Shown here: positions 11,690 to 23,479 of the stretch, one piece after another | Layout of the letters: each line of letters begins with the position of its first letter | Position numbering within the stretch: the stretch's first letter is position 1 | Assembly: GCA_023053575.1 (NCBI GenBank) | Contig: JAKZAP010000014.1 | Location: forward strand, 620,001 to 684,000 | DNA: 64,000 bases | Reading direction: 5' to 3' | DNA from: Branchinecta lynchi | Taxonomy: Eukaryota; Arthropoda; Branchiopoda; Anostraca; Branchinectidae | Made by a program: the position numbers and the translations under genes | The notes under the pieces: model-generated | Seen by the model: only the letters and a program-made list of their open reading frames with translations | Told to the model about the DNA's origin: nothing | Databases searched by the model: none

Positions 11690-13210
11690 ATACTTGACTG
11701 CTTAATTTAGGCTTACCGGTTAACCATGGAATGAATTACCATTTTATCTCGATCGGCAAAAGTCAACTTTTTGTTGACAATCTGAGTCGACTGGATAAAT
11801 TGAATGCTAACTGAGAATAGCAAATAAAACAGCAAAAAGATTATTTCAGTCAACTGGAAATGCAAATAAAACGCAGCTCTGGTGAGCGATAAAATGTTCC
11901 ATTGAGCAATACTTGACCGCTTACTGTTGGTTAACCGGTTATCGGTGGAACCAATGACCGTTTGTTGTCAGTCGTCCAAAGTCAACTTTTAGTGGACAAT
12001 CTCAATAGATTGGATAAATTGAACGCTATTAGTCAACTGAGAATAGCAAACAAAACGGCAAAATGATAACTTAAGTCAACTGGAAATGCGAATCAAACGC
12101 AGCTCTGGTGGGCGATAATAGGTTCCATTGAGTGTTACTGACCGCTTACTGTAGTTGGGTAGAGACAGCCCCAAAATAGTATTTTAAGCATGGAAAATGC
12201 ATGGAACGAACTAGTACCGGACCAGGCAGTCAGGTGAACTGAATGGCGAGACAACAAAAGATTCAACAGGGTCTAGCAGGTCAGTTAAAAAAAACACAGC
12301 TAATGAGTTTATCAAAGGACACCAGCAAGAAACTGACTAAGCCAATATCAGAGATACACGTATCTGTGGAAAGCCCATGCTTAAATCTACCAAAACTGGT
12401 TGTAAAGTTAGAAAATCCCAAGAAAGACAATCTGAGTTGACTGGATAAATTGAATGTTAACTGAGAATAGCAAATAAAACAGCAAAAAGGTTATTTCAGT
12501 CAACTGGAAATGCAAATCAAACGCAGCTCTGGTGAGCGATAAAATGTTCCATTGAGCGATACTTGACCACTTACTGTTGGTTAACCGGTTATCCATGAAA
12601 CGAATGACCATTTGTTGTCGGTCGTCCAAAGTCAACTTTTAGTGGACAATGTCAGTCGACTGGATAAATAGAACCTATCAGTCAACTGAGAATACGAAAT
12701 AAAACTGCAAAATGACGATTTAAGTTAACTGGAAACGAGAATCAAATGCAGCTCTAGTGAGAGATAAAATGTTTCATTGAGCGATACTTGACCGCTTACT
12801 TTAACCGGTTATCCATGGAACAAATGACCGTTTGTTCTCTGTTGTCAAAAGTCACCTTTAGTCATCAGTGTCAAAAGTCACCTTGTCAGTCGACTGGATA
12901 AATTGAACGCTATCAGTCAACTGAGAATAGCAAATGAAACAGCGAAATGATGATTTCAGCCGACAGGAAATGCGGACCGAGCCCAGCTCTGGTGAGCAAT
13001 GATAGGTACATTGAGCGTTACTTGACCGCTTACTGTAGCTTAACCGCTTAACCATGGAACGAATGACCATTTATTCTCGGTTGTCAAAAGTCAAATTTTA
13101 GTCCAAAATCTCAGTCGACTGGGTAAATCGAACGCTATCAGTCAATGCAAATCAAACGCAGCTCTGGTGAGCGATAATAGGTTCCATTGAGCGATACTTG
13201 ACCGCTTGCT
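11690..13210 (-). repeat. 226-bp satellite units, reverse orientation
   Basis: The reverse marker CTTGACCGCTTACTGT (or close variants) recurs near 11690, 11915, 12130, 12560, 12790, 13015 and 13195. This forms the inner part of the right arm, opposite in direction to the units at 6951-7800. At 12135-12425 the array is interrupted by a second partial copy of the element's arm (GTAGAGACAGCCCC through AAAATCCCAAGAAA). Confidence 0.85.
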
Positions 13211-13362
13211 GTAGTTGTGTAGAGACAGCCTCAGAATAGTATTTTAAGCATGGAAAATGCATGGAAAAAGAATGGAACAAACTAATACCGGACCAGTCAG
13301 TCAGGTGAACTGAACAGTGAGGTGACAAAACATTCATCAGTATCAAGCAGGGCAGTTAAAAA

Positions 13363-16119
13363 CAAGAGCTGAAAGCTCATATGGCACTTGTAAGAACAGT
13401 TAGCATGTTTGTCAGATACGGTTTGCAGTTTTCAAGGCTGGATCTCTCTCCCGATATTTATTTCATCAGATAACGGGCTTGATCTAGTAAATCTGAAATG
13501 GTTATACCACTCATTGAAAATTGTATCTTCCTCCAACGATGATCTGATCGGGGAGGGACTATATTTGCAAGCCGATCTAATAGAGTCCCTAAGATACCTG
13601 CAAAGTTTCACGGTCATAGCACATCTGGAAGTACCTTAACTCGTGATCATCGGAACTAGGGAAAACCCCCTCCTACTCCCCCCACTGCGAAACGATCGGT
13701 CCTGTTTTGTCAATAATAATAATAATAATAATAATATATTTGCAAATTGAAAGGCAGGCCGTTAAGCCTCTACAATGTATCTATGGCTTATGCTTGTTCT
13801 TCCCTCCAAGTCCCATCCCGATATCTCGACTCTAAGCGTTTCAAGAGATTTCTCCCCCACCTCCAGCTCCTCCCGATGTTATCGGGTCCGTTCCAGACTT
13901 GAAATTGATCATCTGAGTTACTTGGTCTTGACACTTGACAAGTTTCATGCACGTCTGATCACCTGTTCCAAAGTTATGCATGTCAATAGAATCTCCCCCA
14001 TGATCGTCGGATCGGGAAAAGAACTATTTTCAAGTTGACCTGGAAGAGTACCTAATATGTCTGCCAAGTTTCATGGTCCTAGTACATGTGGAAGCACCCT
14101 AACTCGTGATCACCGGAAGTCCGGGAAAACCCCTTCCAACCCCTCTACTGTGACATCCTGATCCCTCGACCCTAAGCATTTCACGACATTCCGGTCCCCC
14201 CTCTAATCCCCTCTCTTCGGATTCGGTCCAGATTTGAAACTGAAAATCTGAGACACTTGTTCTTCACAATTGTCAAATTTTATACATGTCCGATTATCCG
14301 TTCCAGAGTTATGCATGTTTCTAGTTTCCGGATTCTGGATTCCCCTTCCCTCCACCCCCACCCCCCTCCCCGCGATAGCAGGATCGGGGAAGTGATTATT
14401 TCCATGTTAATCTGGTTGGTTCCCTCATATGCCTGTCAATTTTTATTGTGCTAGCTTATTTGGAAGCGTTTCACCAGATTTCCGGTTCCCCCTCCAGCTC
14501 CCCCCCCCCCCCTCAGTGATCGGATCTGGCCCGGATTTGAAACTGAGTATCTGAAGCACTTGTTCTTGATATATGTCAAGTTTCATGCGAGGTTTCATGC
14601 ATGTCTGATTACCCGTTCCAAAGTTATGCATGTTACTAGTTTCCGGATTTCCCATCCCTCCACTCCCCCACGATCGCCGGATGGGGAAAGTGATTATTTC
14701 CAAGTTCTTCTGGTCGGTTCCCTGATATGCCTGCCAAATTTCATTGTCCTAGCTTATGTGGAAGCGTTTCATGAGATTTCCGGTGTCCCCTCCAGCCCCC
14801 CCCCCCCCCCAAGTTATCGGATCTGGTCCAGATTCGAAATTGAGCTTCTGAACCACTTGTTCTTGACATATGTCAAGTTTCATGCATATCTGATTACCCG
14901 TTCCAAAGTTAGGCATGCTACTACTTTCCGGATTTCCCATCCCTCCACTCCCCCCCCCCAAGATGGCCGGATCGAGGAAGTGATTATTTCCAAGTTAATC
15001 TAGTCGGTTTGCCAATACGCCTGCCAAGTTTCATCGTTCTAGCTTAAGTGGAAGCGGTTCACGAGGTTTTGGGTGCCCCCCTCCAGCCCCCCCCCCCCCC
15101 CACAGTTATCGGATCTGGTCCGGATTTGAAACTGAGCATCTGAAGCACTTGTTCTTAACATATGTCAAGTTTCATGCAAGTCCGATTACCCGTTGTTATG
15201 TTATGCATGTTACTAGTTTCCGGATTTCCTGTTGATCCACCCCCCATGATGGCCGGATCGGGGAAGTGATTGTTTCCATGTTAATCTGGTTCGGTCCCTT
15301 ACACGCCTGCCAAGTTTCATCGTCCTGGCTTATGTGGAAGTGCCCAAACTAGCAAAACCGGGACATACCGTAGTTTCCGGATTTCCCATCCCTCCACTCC
15401 CCCCACTCTCCCCACTATGATCGGATCCGGAATATGATTATATCCAAGTTAATCTGGTCGGTTCCCTGATATTCCTGCCAAGCGTTTCACTAGATTTGTT
15501 TGACTTGGACTGACCATCTTTAAACCGTATGTATTCTCGCATTCGCTTTTTTATACATCAGGGCATGGCTCAGTGGTAGAAAACTGGACTGGCAACACAA
15601 AGGTCAAGTTTCACGTATGTCTGATTACCCTTTCCAAAGTTATGCATGTTAATAGTTGTCGGTTCCCTGATATTTCTGCCGAGCGTTTCACTAGATTTGT
15701 TTGACTTGGACTGACTATTTTAAACCAAATTCATTCCCGCATTCCCTTCTGTACATCGTCGCATGGCTCAGTGGTAGAATACTCGACTAGAAACACGAAG
15801 GTTCGAAGTTCGATTCCGCGCTCAGGCAGCGCTTTTTTTTGCTCCCGTTTTACTTTTTGCTCCCGTTTTACTTTATAGTTTTCGGACTCCCGGATCCGGG
15901 GAAAGTTTGATTGGGGAAGTGATTATTTGTAAGTTGATCTGGTCTGGTCCCTGATATGCCTGTGAAGTTTCATCGTCCTAGGTTGTCTGGAAGTGCCCAA
16001 ACTAGCAAAACCTGGACAGACCGACAGAACGACAGAACGACAGAACGACAGACAGACAGACCGACAGACCGACAGAAATTACGATCGCTATATGGCACTT
16101 GAGTATGCTCAAGTGCCAT
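13363..16119 (-). mobile_element. Family A repeat element, full-length copy A2
   Basis: Inserted into an A-run of the right arm of the 10.6 kb element. The arm reads GCAGTTAAAAA before it and AAAAAATAGCTAATGAG after it, as in the uninterrupted internal copy at 12281-12307. Read on the minus strand it begins with the palindrome ATGGCACTTGAG-CATA-CTCAAGTGCCAT (16119-16092) and a TCTGTCGGTCTGTCG simple repeat (16078-16018). The core of about 290-bp double units follows, and it ends in the hairpin GAGCT-TTC-AGCTC then TTG at 13363. No coding frame. Confidence 0.88.
15564..15836 (+). other. Two tRNA-derived sequences in tandem duplicated units
   Basis: ATGGCTCAGTGGTAGAA (A-box-like) occurs at about 15564 and 15763. 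The second copy continues to a B-box-like GTTCGATTCC and a T8 run at 15833, like a Pol III terminator. It resembles a glycine-type tRNA (GGTAGAATNCTCG), but the anticodon stem does not pair well. It is therefore a pseudogene or SINE head, not a functional tRNA. The units repeat with a period near 200 bp inside family A copy A2. Confidence 0.5.
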
Positions 16120-16969
16120 AAAAAATAGCTAATGAGTTTACCATAGGAACCCAGCAACAAACTGACTAAGCCAGTATCAGAGAGACATGGATCTGTGGAA
16201 AACTCATGCTTAAATCTACCAAAACTGGTCGCAAAGTTGGAAAATTCCAAGAAATCGCATAGACAGACTAGAAATTACATTTGTTTACCAAAACAGTTTT
16301 TTCAAAGCCACCCAACGTGACACTTGGTAATCCAGTAACAGTGAATCATATATCGTTTGAAAGCCCAGGCTTCACTTTACCTGTTGTAGTTGGCAGAGTA
16401 GCAGAATTCTATTAAACAACACAGAAAACAAAAAAATAAATTTGTTTGCTTTTTGAGAGCCCTACTCACTGAGAAGTACCAAGCCAATAGCAGAGATGAA
16501 TACATGTGTTGAAAGCCCAAGCTTCACTCTACCTGTAGTGCTGACACAAGCGCGTAATTCAAGGGACTGACAGAGAAAACAAAGAACAACACTTTTTTAC
16601 TTTAAAAAAATTGGGAATTAGATGAGACTGTTGGTCTGAATTTGAGACTGTTGGTCTCGTTTCCGAGACTGCTGGTTCCCGGCGCCATTTTTATGAGACT
16701 GGTGGTCCGAAACAGTGAGACTGGTGTGTTCGATTTTCAAAACGGCCGTGAGACTGGTGGACCACATTCCCCACCCTGAGTCGGCAAATTTCAGCCAACG
16801 ATCAAACAAAGCGGCGGCATTAGTTGGATCTCGCGTCTTATTGACACGATTTCGTCCGCTAACTTCCTAGAGCTATAGGTTTCCTGGCTCTCGGTAGATG
16901 ATTCGCAGTGAAGCGATCTTGCATGAACACGATCTTATTTTGTCTATTGCAGTCACCGAATGACCAGAC

Positions 16970-17236
16970 ATGACACTAGGCTTACGAGCTGCCTACAGAT
17001 TTGCTCCATATCAGGAATGTATAAATAACTTCTTGGTCGCTTTTAACGTCACGAAAGTGCCGAGCTGGCGATATCTTTTTGGTAATAATCTACAATGTGA
17101 CGGAGACATAGCAGTGAATGTCATTTGCCCGGACAAGGGCTTTCATCATGGGATCCACGAGGAATTCCTACTCAGATTAACAACTGATGAGGATATCCAA
17201 ATTGGTCTACTACTGGACCAATTTTCCGTCGGTTGA
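16970..17236 (+). other. Unrecognised 88-codon open frame
   Basis: An ATG-started frame with a balanced composition and four cysteines (C17, C43, C53 and others spaced through YQECIN and LQCDGD words). A TCTATTGCAG acceptor-like site lies 23 bp upstream. No family is recognised, and no partner exon was found. It may be chance. Confidence 0.15.
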
Positions 17237-17239
17237 TCG

Positions 17240-20200
17240 GCCATATTACTTTCCCTATCATTCCTTTCTTTTTATCACTGTAACGAGTCACGGAGTCGTA
17301 GGTTGACCAGTTTTTACATTTCATAACGGAGATGACGGTTGAACCTTCGAGCCGAGAGTAATCCTTAAAGGACCTATCTTACCTATAATACTAATGCAAC
17401 CTACTTCCATAATCACTCCCTATATTTCTAAACCCGGAGACCCCAATTTCGTACAGTAAATTCTAACCCCCTCCAACGAAACCACGCTGATTTTCTCACT
17501 TGCCGTGTTTTGCTCCCTTCGATATTTATCACGCTGTCGACCGTTGTCTACGAGAAGTTTTTCCATCAGAAAAACCGTTATTTGAATTGTTTCCTTGTTT
17601 TCGCTATAAGTCAACGAGTCTCGGAAAAGGCTTAAAACAGCCAAAACCGTGGATTATTTGTTGAAAGCACAGCCCGATTTTCAAATATTTTAAAATACTG
17701 TAAGTTGAAGAGTAAATAGTGCGAGGGATCCTTTAAAGCAACAAAACAATATCAAGGACCACACAAACATCGGCAGACACTTTTTAACACAGCTAAAGCC
17801 TATGTTGCATTAAACAGAGTTTGTCTTCCAACATTCTATCGTCCCTGACTCCTCTTAAATGTGCTGTTTTTTTTTTTAAATGACGGACCCATCCCGGTTG
17901 TCGGGGCAGCTTTATTTTGATGACGAACGCGGAGAAAGAAAGCTGAACAACTGATCTTTGTGACCGATGACCTCCTATGAACTATTATGCTTGAGCCTCA
18001 TCCGCTGCAAAAATAAAGTGGGTGGCCCCCCGTTACCGTGTCCCACTGCTACCGTAGGTCCACCGCAACCCATCATATCTTGCATTATCTCTAGGTTAGT
18101 TGGGTCAGACGGTAGGGTCAAATATTTCGGTATGTCGCCCGCCATCGTACGTCCACAGCCTACCGGATCAGTGTAACCGGAAGGGCTGGGATAGGACAAT
18201 TTATTTACCCATCACTTATTCACTTTAATTGGCTTAAAGAACCGCTGAAAATGCGTTACTTCGTTGTTCCACTATTCACGAATAAAGGATTTTCAAATAG
18301 AGGAATTTCCGTGTAATTTGGGGTAACTCTATACGCTTGTATCTGTGTTATATGCCTCACGAGATAGATTTATGATTGTTTTTGTTCTGGCACTAAGCAG
18401 TCTTCACCAAGCTAACCATTGTCCACTGAAAAGCCGCGTTTGTGTTGAGATTCAAATTTCCAGCGTCATAGTAGAATTTACACTATGGGGACGGTCGTAA
18501 AAGTGGAAAATAAAAAAATCCCTTAGCAGAATCCAAATAATTCAGAGTATTTAGCTAAATCACACAAAAATAAGTTGGCTATCAAGTTAAACTTTAAATG
18601 CGAAGAGGGTGCTGATCGTCACCAACGCTATTTCCTCGTTAGTCCTAGCTTATACGAAAGACTTGGCTTAATGTTTCAAACTTATATATAAATAATGATT
18701 TAAATTTTTTTTTAATTATTCGAATTTCAAAATGCGAGAAATCGCCCGCAGAAATACTTTTCTTGAAGACTTTCTCTTGATCGATCGTTTTAATTTTCAA
18801 AAGTCTCTCTCCTCCAATTCTCCGTACACTTTGCGACGACAGGTTTGACCCTACCCCCTGGACCAACTAATCCTCTTGGGGACGTCAGATTCCCTGGGTG
18901 GCCGTCAACACCCTTTTCGCATTTTTGATGTGATAGGCGGTGAACATAGGTAGCGGTCGACCGCGGTGGCTGTGGAATACTGCTACCAAGAAAATAGATG
19001 CAAACATCGGCGTAGGGCCTTTATGGTGGGTATAAAATGACATAGAAATTTCGAAAATTCCTAAGCGATAACGGGACAGAACAATCAGGGGCGGAAGAGT
19101 GAATCAGTATTATAGATACGACGGGTCCTTCAAATGTTAAAAAGAATGCGTCCCTTCGAGGAAATTGGAAGTCCTTTGGGCGTAACCTTTTTGAACGAAC
19201 GGGTCACCAACAACAGCTTCAATGTCACTAGCCCATTGAGTACAGAAGGACCTGGCAGCCAAACAAGCCCTTTGAATTAATTTCATGTCACTGAAGAACG
19301 GAAAGTGACATTGCCAAAAGGTCGCGGATCGAGAACTGGGCGAAAATTGTTCCGGATCGACAGTGTCTTTCACCGTTTCAAAAGATTAAACTTAAGATTG
19401 AAGAGACACCCCGTCGGTAGTTTGAATGCATTAATAGGAGGTCTCCGGGGAACCGGCAGTTTTTTTTGCAGGATCATAACGCACTGCCGTCAGTCTGGAT
19501 CCCGTCAAGCGAACACGTTTTTAGAAGCTCTTGCTCACAAGTTTTTTGTCAGCAATCACTCATTTTCAATCAACTCTACTAATGACACTGACCAACAAAA
19601 AGTATAGCGGTCCGCCGGACCTCCCTTCTTGTCAACATATTCGGGCGAGGCAAGCATCGACAATTTGGCCGCCAAGAAAATGAAGACCCAAAATGAAGAC
19701 AGCTAGTGGATAACTTATCTCCTGTCTCTGTCTGATATTTGACTGCTTGTTATTAACTTTGCTGTTTATACATTTACTTTAAAGGACCCCTCTTGCTTAT
19801 TCCGCCTTTTATAATATACTTAGCTCCCATATGGAATTGTAAGCTTCTAAAATCCCCACCTTTCTCCATTGTTTCCTTTCGTAACTACGAATTTGTAGCC
19901 ATTTTTCAACCTTGCCGAGTTCTCCCGTCACCCAACGAAAAGTTTGCCGGAATCTTCGACGTCCGCTGACAACTCTTTCACACATAAGGATGTGATAATC
20001 TTCTATTTATTACATCTTTTATTTGCTTAGTTTCCCTAGTTTTTAACCAAGGTACGTTCAGTTTTCAAATGTTTTGCGCCCAGACGCCGCGTCGGAGAGC
20101 AGGAAGGCTGGATACAGTCGACAAGCACTAACAAGACAATCGCTAGTTTCAGGTTGAAATTAATGATATTTTCGAAAACCTTTTTTCTGATCCCTTTCAT

Positions 20201-20588
20201 GGGGAAAAGGTAATTTCTAGTAAGAGTTGTCCTTTAAGAGTTAAGGAGTATACAGATTTTGAGAACAAGATCTGTGAAGAGTGTAAATCGCGGCTGTATT
20301 GCCAAAAAGTACACTGGTCTCTATCTACCGGTGTTTATGTAGACCTTTTCTGCCAACATGGGCAGTTGTTGATTTCTTGTCATAAGTTTATCAATACAGT
20401 TTTTTGTGCCTCATAGGCCTGCGTAATAATCTATATAATAATCTAATGCTAACAAAAGACGCAACAATTCTTGTGTTTTTACTATGATTTCAAAATCGTC
20501 GTTCAGTGTTAGAACTTAACCCAAGCCCTTTTGTCCCTTCTCCGAGACTTTTCGGTTCAAGAGCTATACGATTGTTTAGTAGTCAATA
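17240..20588. other. Unannotated intronic sequence
   Basis: No repeat family, RNA gene or convincing exon is recognised here. A 74-codon minus-strand frame at 17975-18199 is rich in Gly and Pro and is also open on the opposite strand. I do not call it a gene. Confidence 0.5.
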
Positions 20589-20939
20589 GTTGCGTTTTTT
20601 GCAGATACCATGGTATCTGTTACCACGGTAACTCGATCTGCAATTAGTCATTTTTGCAGGTATCGTGGTATCTGATATACGGTTGCTCTTCAAAACGACA
20701 TTGCCGGCGCTTTTCGAAGTCATCCCAAAAGAAAACTGATATTCAGTTACATCCCTAAGTGCTAAACTTCTTTTTCACCAATCTGACGTGGTATCCCAAT
20801 ATCAGATACCACGATGACTGGCCAGATACTACGATGACAGCAAAAACGCCTTTTAACCGTGGTATCAGATACCACGATAACTGCAAAAACCGACTTTAGA
20901 CCGTGGTATCAGATACCATGGTATCTGTAAAAACGCAAC
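20589..20939. mobile_element. Palindromic MITE, TA-flanked (Tc1/mariner-like), copy 1
   Basis: Termini GTTGCGTTTTT...AAAACGCAAC are flanked by TA on both sides (20587-20588, 20940-20941). The interior is built from palindromes of the type CAGATACCATGGTATCTG and GTGGTATCAGATACCAC. A second complete copy with the same flanks is at 54763-55130. Confidence 0.8.
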
Positions 20940-21232
20940 TAATGAGAAAAGTCCAGGTGGATACTAAGGTTTCCACAATCGGTTCCAAGCACAAGCATAA
21001 GCACAAGAATAATCTCCCCGAAAATGTCGTAAATGCCGAAAATATCAATCAGTTTAAAGCAGGCGTGGATCGACACCTGGCTGAAATTGAATTTAGTGTA
21101 CACAGTCTCCCGAGAAATTAACAGAGGCGAAAGCCTTTTTTACTGCAGTTATATTATTATTATTATTATTATAAACTCCCTCTATTGCCGTGAACGCTGA
21201 CGACTCGATCATTAAAGTAAGCAAAGGAGGAA

Positions 21233-22638
21233 CAAGACCAAAGGTTTTGTTGGGATCCCAAAAACTGATTCTTCCTTTGACTTCTTGATCCAGTCAACCA
21301 GTCAATACGGTTTCCATTCTTCGTCAGACCGTAATAACATATTATTTATTATAATCAACCGCTTGAAAATTTGCAAACATGGTAGGTACCGTTCTGGAGT
21401 TCCTTGACAAATGATGGCCAAACAACTAACCAGATGAGAAAACCCAAGTTCAGATATTGGTTCATGCGCATTTATCCTATTTCTCGATCGAATTGACTTT
21501 TAGAAAAGTCTTTTATTTCAACGAAATTCCTCGTTTTAGCAGTAGAAGAAATGTTCAGAACAAAAGAGCTGCACTGTCAGAAGTTTCAAAACAGATAGCG
21601 TATGACACTTTCAAGAATAACACCTTTTTACTTAGAAATAAAGTGTTATTACCAATTAAGTTTACACTAGTGCCTAGATCTCGAACAACACCTTCAGTTG
21701 GTAAAAATACTAACGGGAACGAAAGAAACATAACAGATAACATCCCAAAGTGTTATCTGTTGAAACCACGCATCCTTCTGTTGTCTTGTGTAAGTTCTGA
21801 CAGTGTAGTATTTTTACCTATTGAAGGTGTTGTTGGAGATCTAGTCACGAAATAGTATAAACTTAATTGGCCATAACACTTTATTTCTAAGTGAAAAGTT
21901 GTTATTCTCGAAAGTGTTATGCGCCATCTGTTATGAAACTTCTGACAGTGTGGTGACATTAAGGGGCGAACCAAGTTCCTTTCGATCCAAATTTCCGGTT
22001 TTTGGCACATTCTGGCAGAAAACTCTGTCTTACGAGGGAAACTGTGTTCAGAGATAGTTAAATCTTACCCCCGATACGAGCCTCTAATCGAATCAAGAAT
22101 GAACTTTTGTTTTTACCTAATTTCCGGTTTGGCTGGATTCTGAGTAAACTTCTTGTCTGGCGAGGATTCCTTGTCTCCTAGCTCACCCCTTATCGATTAT
22201 CCCTTTCTCGTTTAGGCTGGATTCCGGATGAAGTACTTTTCCGGCAAGAAAATAAAGTTCATAAACCAACTCACGAGGCCTCATAAAACACCCTCAGACC
22301 CCCTAATAAAATTTAGATAGATATTTTACTTCCAACAAATTTTCTGGTCTTGGGATTCCGGGTGAATTATACTTTGTCCGGGGAGAAGATAAATTTCACA
22401 TTCATTCAGCATGTCTCCTTACCCCTAAATCGACTATAGTTTGACACCTTAATTTGAAACACCCTCCCCACCCCTAAATATAGAGGTGTCGGCGGTTGTC
22501 GGCTATCTACGTGTCGGCGGTTGATCTGTACTTTGACGCAAAGAATCCTCATACCAAGTTTGAAGAAAATATCTAGACCCCTTCCAGAGTTAACAGACAG
22601 ACGGACTAACACGGTCTGAACGTTTTGGGATCCCAAAA
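21233..22638 (-). mobile_element. Family B repeat element, copy B4
   Basis: Read on the minus strand it begins with the TTTTGGGATCCCAAAA palindrome (22638-22623) and a GTCTGTC remnant. It runs through core units with TTTCCGGTTT and GATTCCGG words, and ends with a GGGATCCCAACAAAA palindrome and GGTCTTGTT at 21233. A separate fold-back sequence lies inside it at 21572-21950. Confidence 0.75.
21572..21950. repeat. Fold-back insertion in copy B4
   Basis: Inverted termini CACTGTCAGAAGTTTC and GAAACTTCTGACAGTG extend for about 90 bp through AAGTGTTATTC-like words. A third internal arm copy ends at about 21803. No clear target duplication is visible. Confidence 0.65.
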
Positions 22639-23479
22639 CTCAGGAAAAAGACAGTGAGTAATTAGAGTTTTCAGCATTATCACATCTGGCCATCGAGCGA
22701 ACACCCAAATACTGTCCACAAATTGTCTAAAAACTGTCTCAGAAGCATGAATTTTCATGCCAACACTATTATTTCATTCCAATGGTCAACAGCTAACGTT
22801 AAACTTCAATATTTCGTTCTTCCGGGATAACCATATAACCAAGAACATTTAACTACGTCAGGGTGAATCTTGTTTTATGAAATACATCTTCAACGCGTCA
22901 AAGCAGATTCACAGCTTTCTCTCCGCGTAGGATACAAGACAGCCTTGTAATTAATAGGCATTACCCTCTATCGACGCAGAACCATCTGAAACAAATATGA
23001 GGAATGACACAGGATGACCTAAACTCCATCTTAGCCTATCACCCCATCTCATCTCCGACCAATTAGTTCACGAGAAATGATGACAGATATCCTAGGATGC
23101 GGACATTAAACTAATTTCCCTTCTTGCCCCGAGTCCACGGGAGGGATAAGCGACTAACTGGGGGATTACAAGGGGAAAGTGTCGTGTCAGCTAGCGTACC
23201 GAGGAAATCCCAGGGATCCAAGGAATACGTGCAACAATCACGGTTTTCAACCAGTTTCTGGTGCGAAGAAAGAACCGTAAAGAAAACAGTTCCGTTGATA
23301 TCCACTTCCTTTAGAGTACTCTGACGATAAAAACGAAATCCCATCAATTTCCACGGATTTGAGAATTCAGCAAAGATAAGAAACTCGGCAGTGACTCAAA
23401 CAAGATACATAAGATGTCGATGCGGGGTTAACCCATGTCGGTTGGTCTCAAGACTAGGTTCCGAACATTCACTCCCCTT

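Larger units (their letters stand above)
8060..11720. repeat. Three tandem copies of a 558-564-bp module
   Basis: Module copies begin near 8060, 10635 and 11200. Each holds a CATACCATATGTT block, two near-identical ACATACTRTTGTTTG words, an 82-bp exon-like cassette, and a tail shared with the 226-bp satellite. The distance between cassettes 1 and 2 is 2576 bp. This equals one module (558 bp) plus the 2010-bp fold-back insertion and its 8-bp duplication; cassettes 2 and 3 are 564 bp apart. Confidence 0.8.
6160..16778. mobile_element. 10.6 kb nested inverted-repeat transposon-like element
   Basis: The termini are CAGGGTGGGGAATGTGGTCC at left and its reverse complement at right, ending at 16778. 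They are flanked by candidate 5-bp target duplications AGTCG (6155-6159, 16779-16783). The arms match for about 800 bp: 6160-6945 against 13205-13362 plus 16120-16778, the right arm being split by family A copy A2. Each side carries 226-bp satellite units in opposite orientation. Subterminal GAGACTGGTGGTC-like words repeat near both ends. Removing the two younger insertions leaves about 5.8 kb. I find no transposase, so the superfamily is unassigned; a 5-bp duplication is not typical of hAT despite the CAGGG end. Confidence 0.8.

Noticed and set aside
15754..15836. Functional tRNA gene
   Set aside because: The A and B boxes are present but the anticodon stem does not pair and the acceptor ends do not match.
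17975..18199. Gly/Pro-rich 74-codon minus-strand frame that looks exon-like
   Set aside because: No family recognised, no convincing splice sites, and the opposite strand is equally open.
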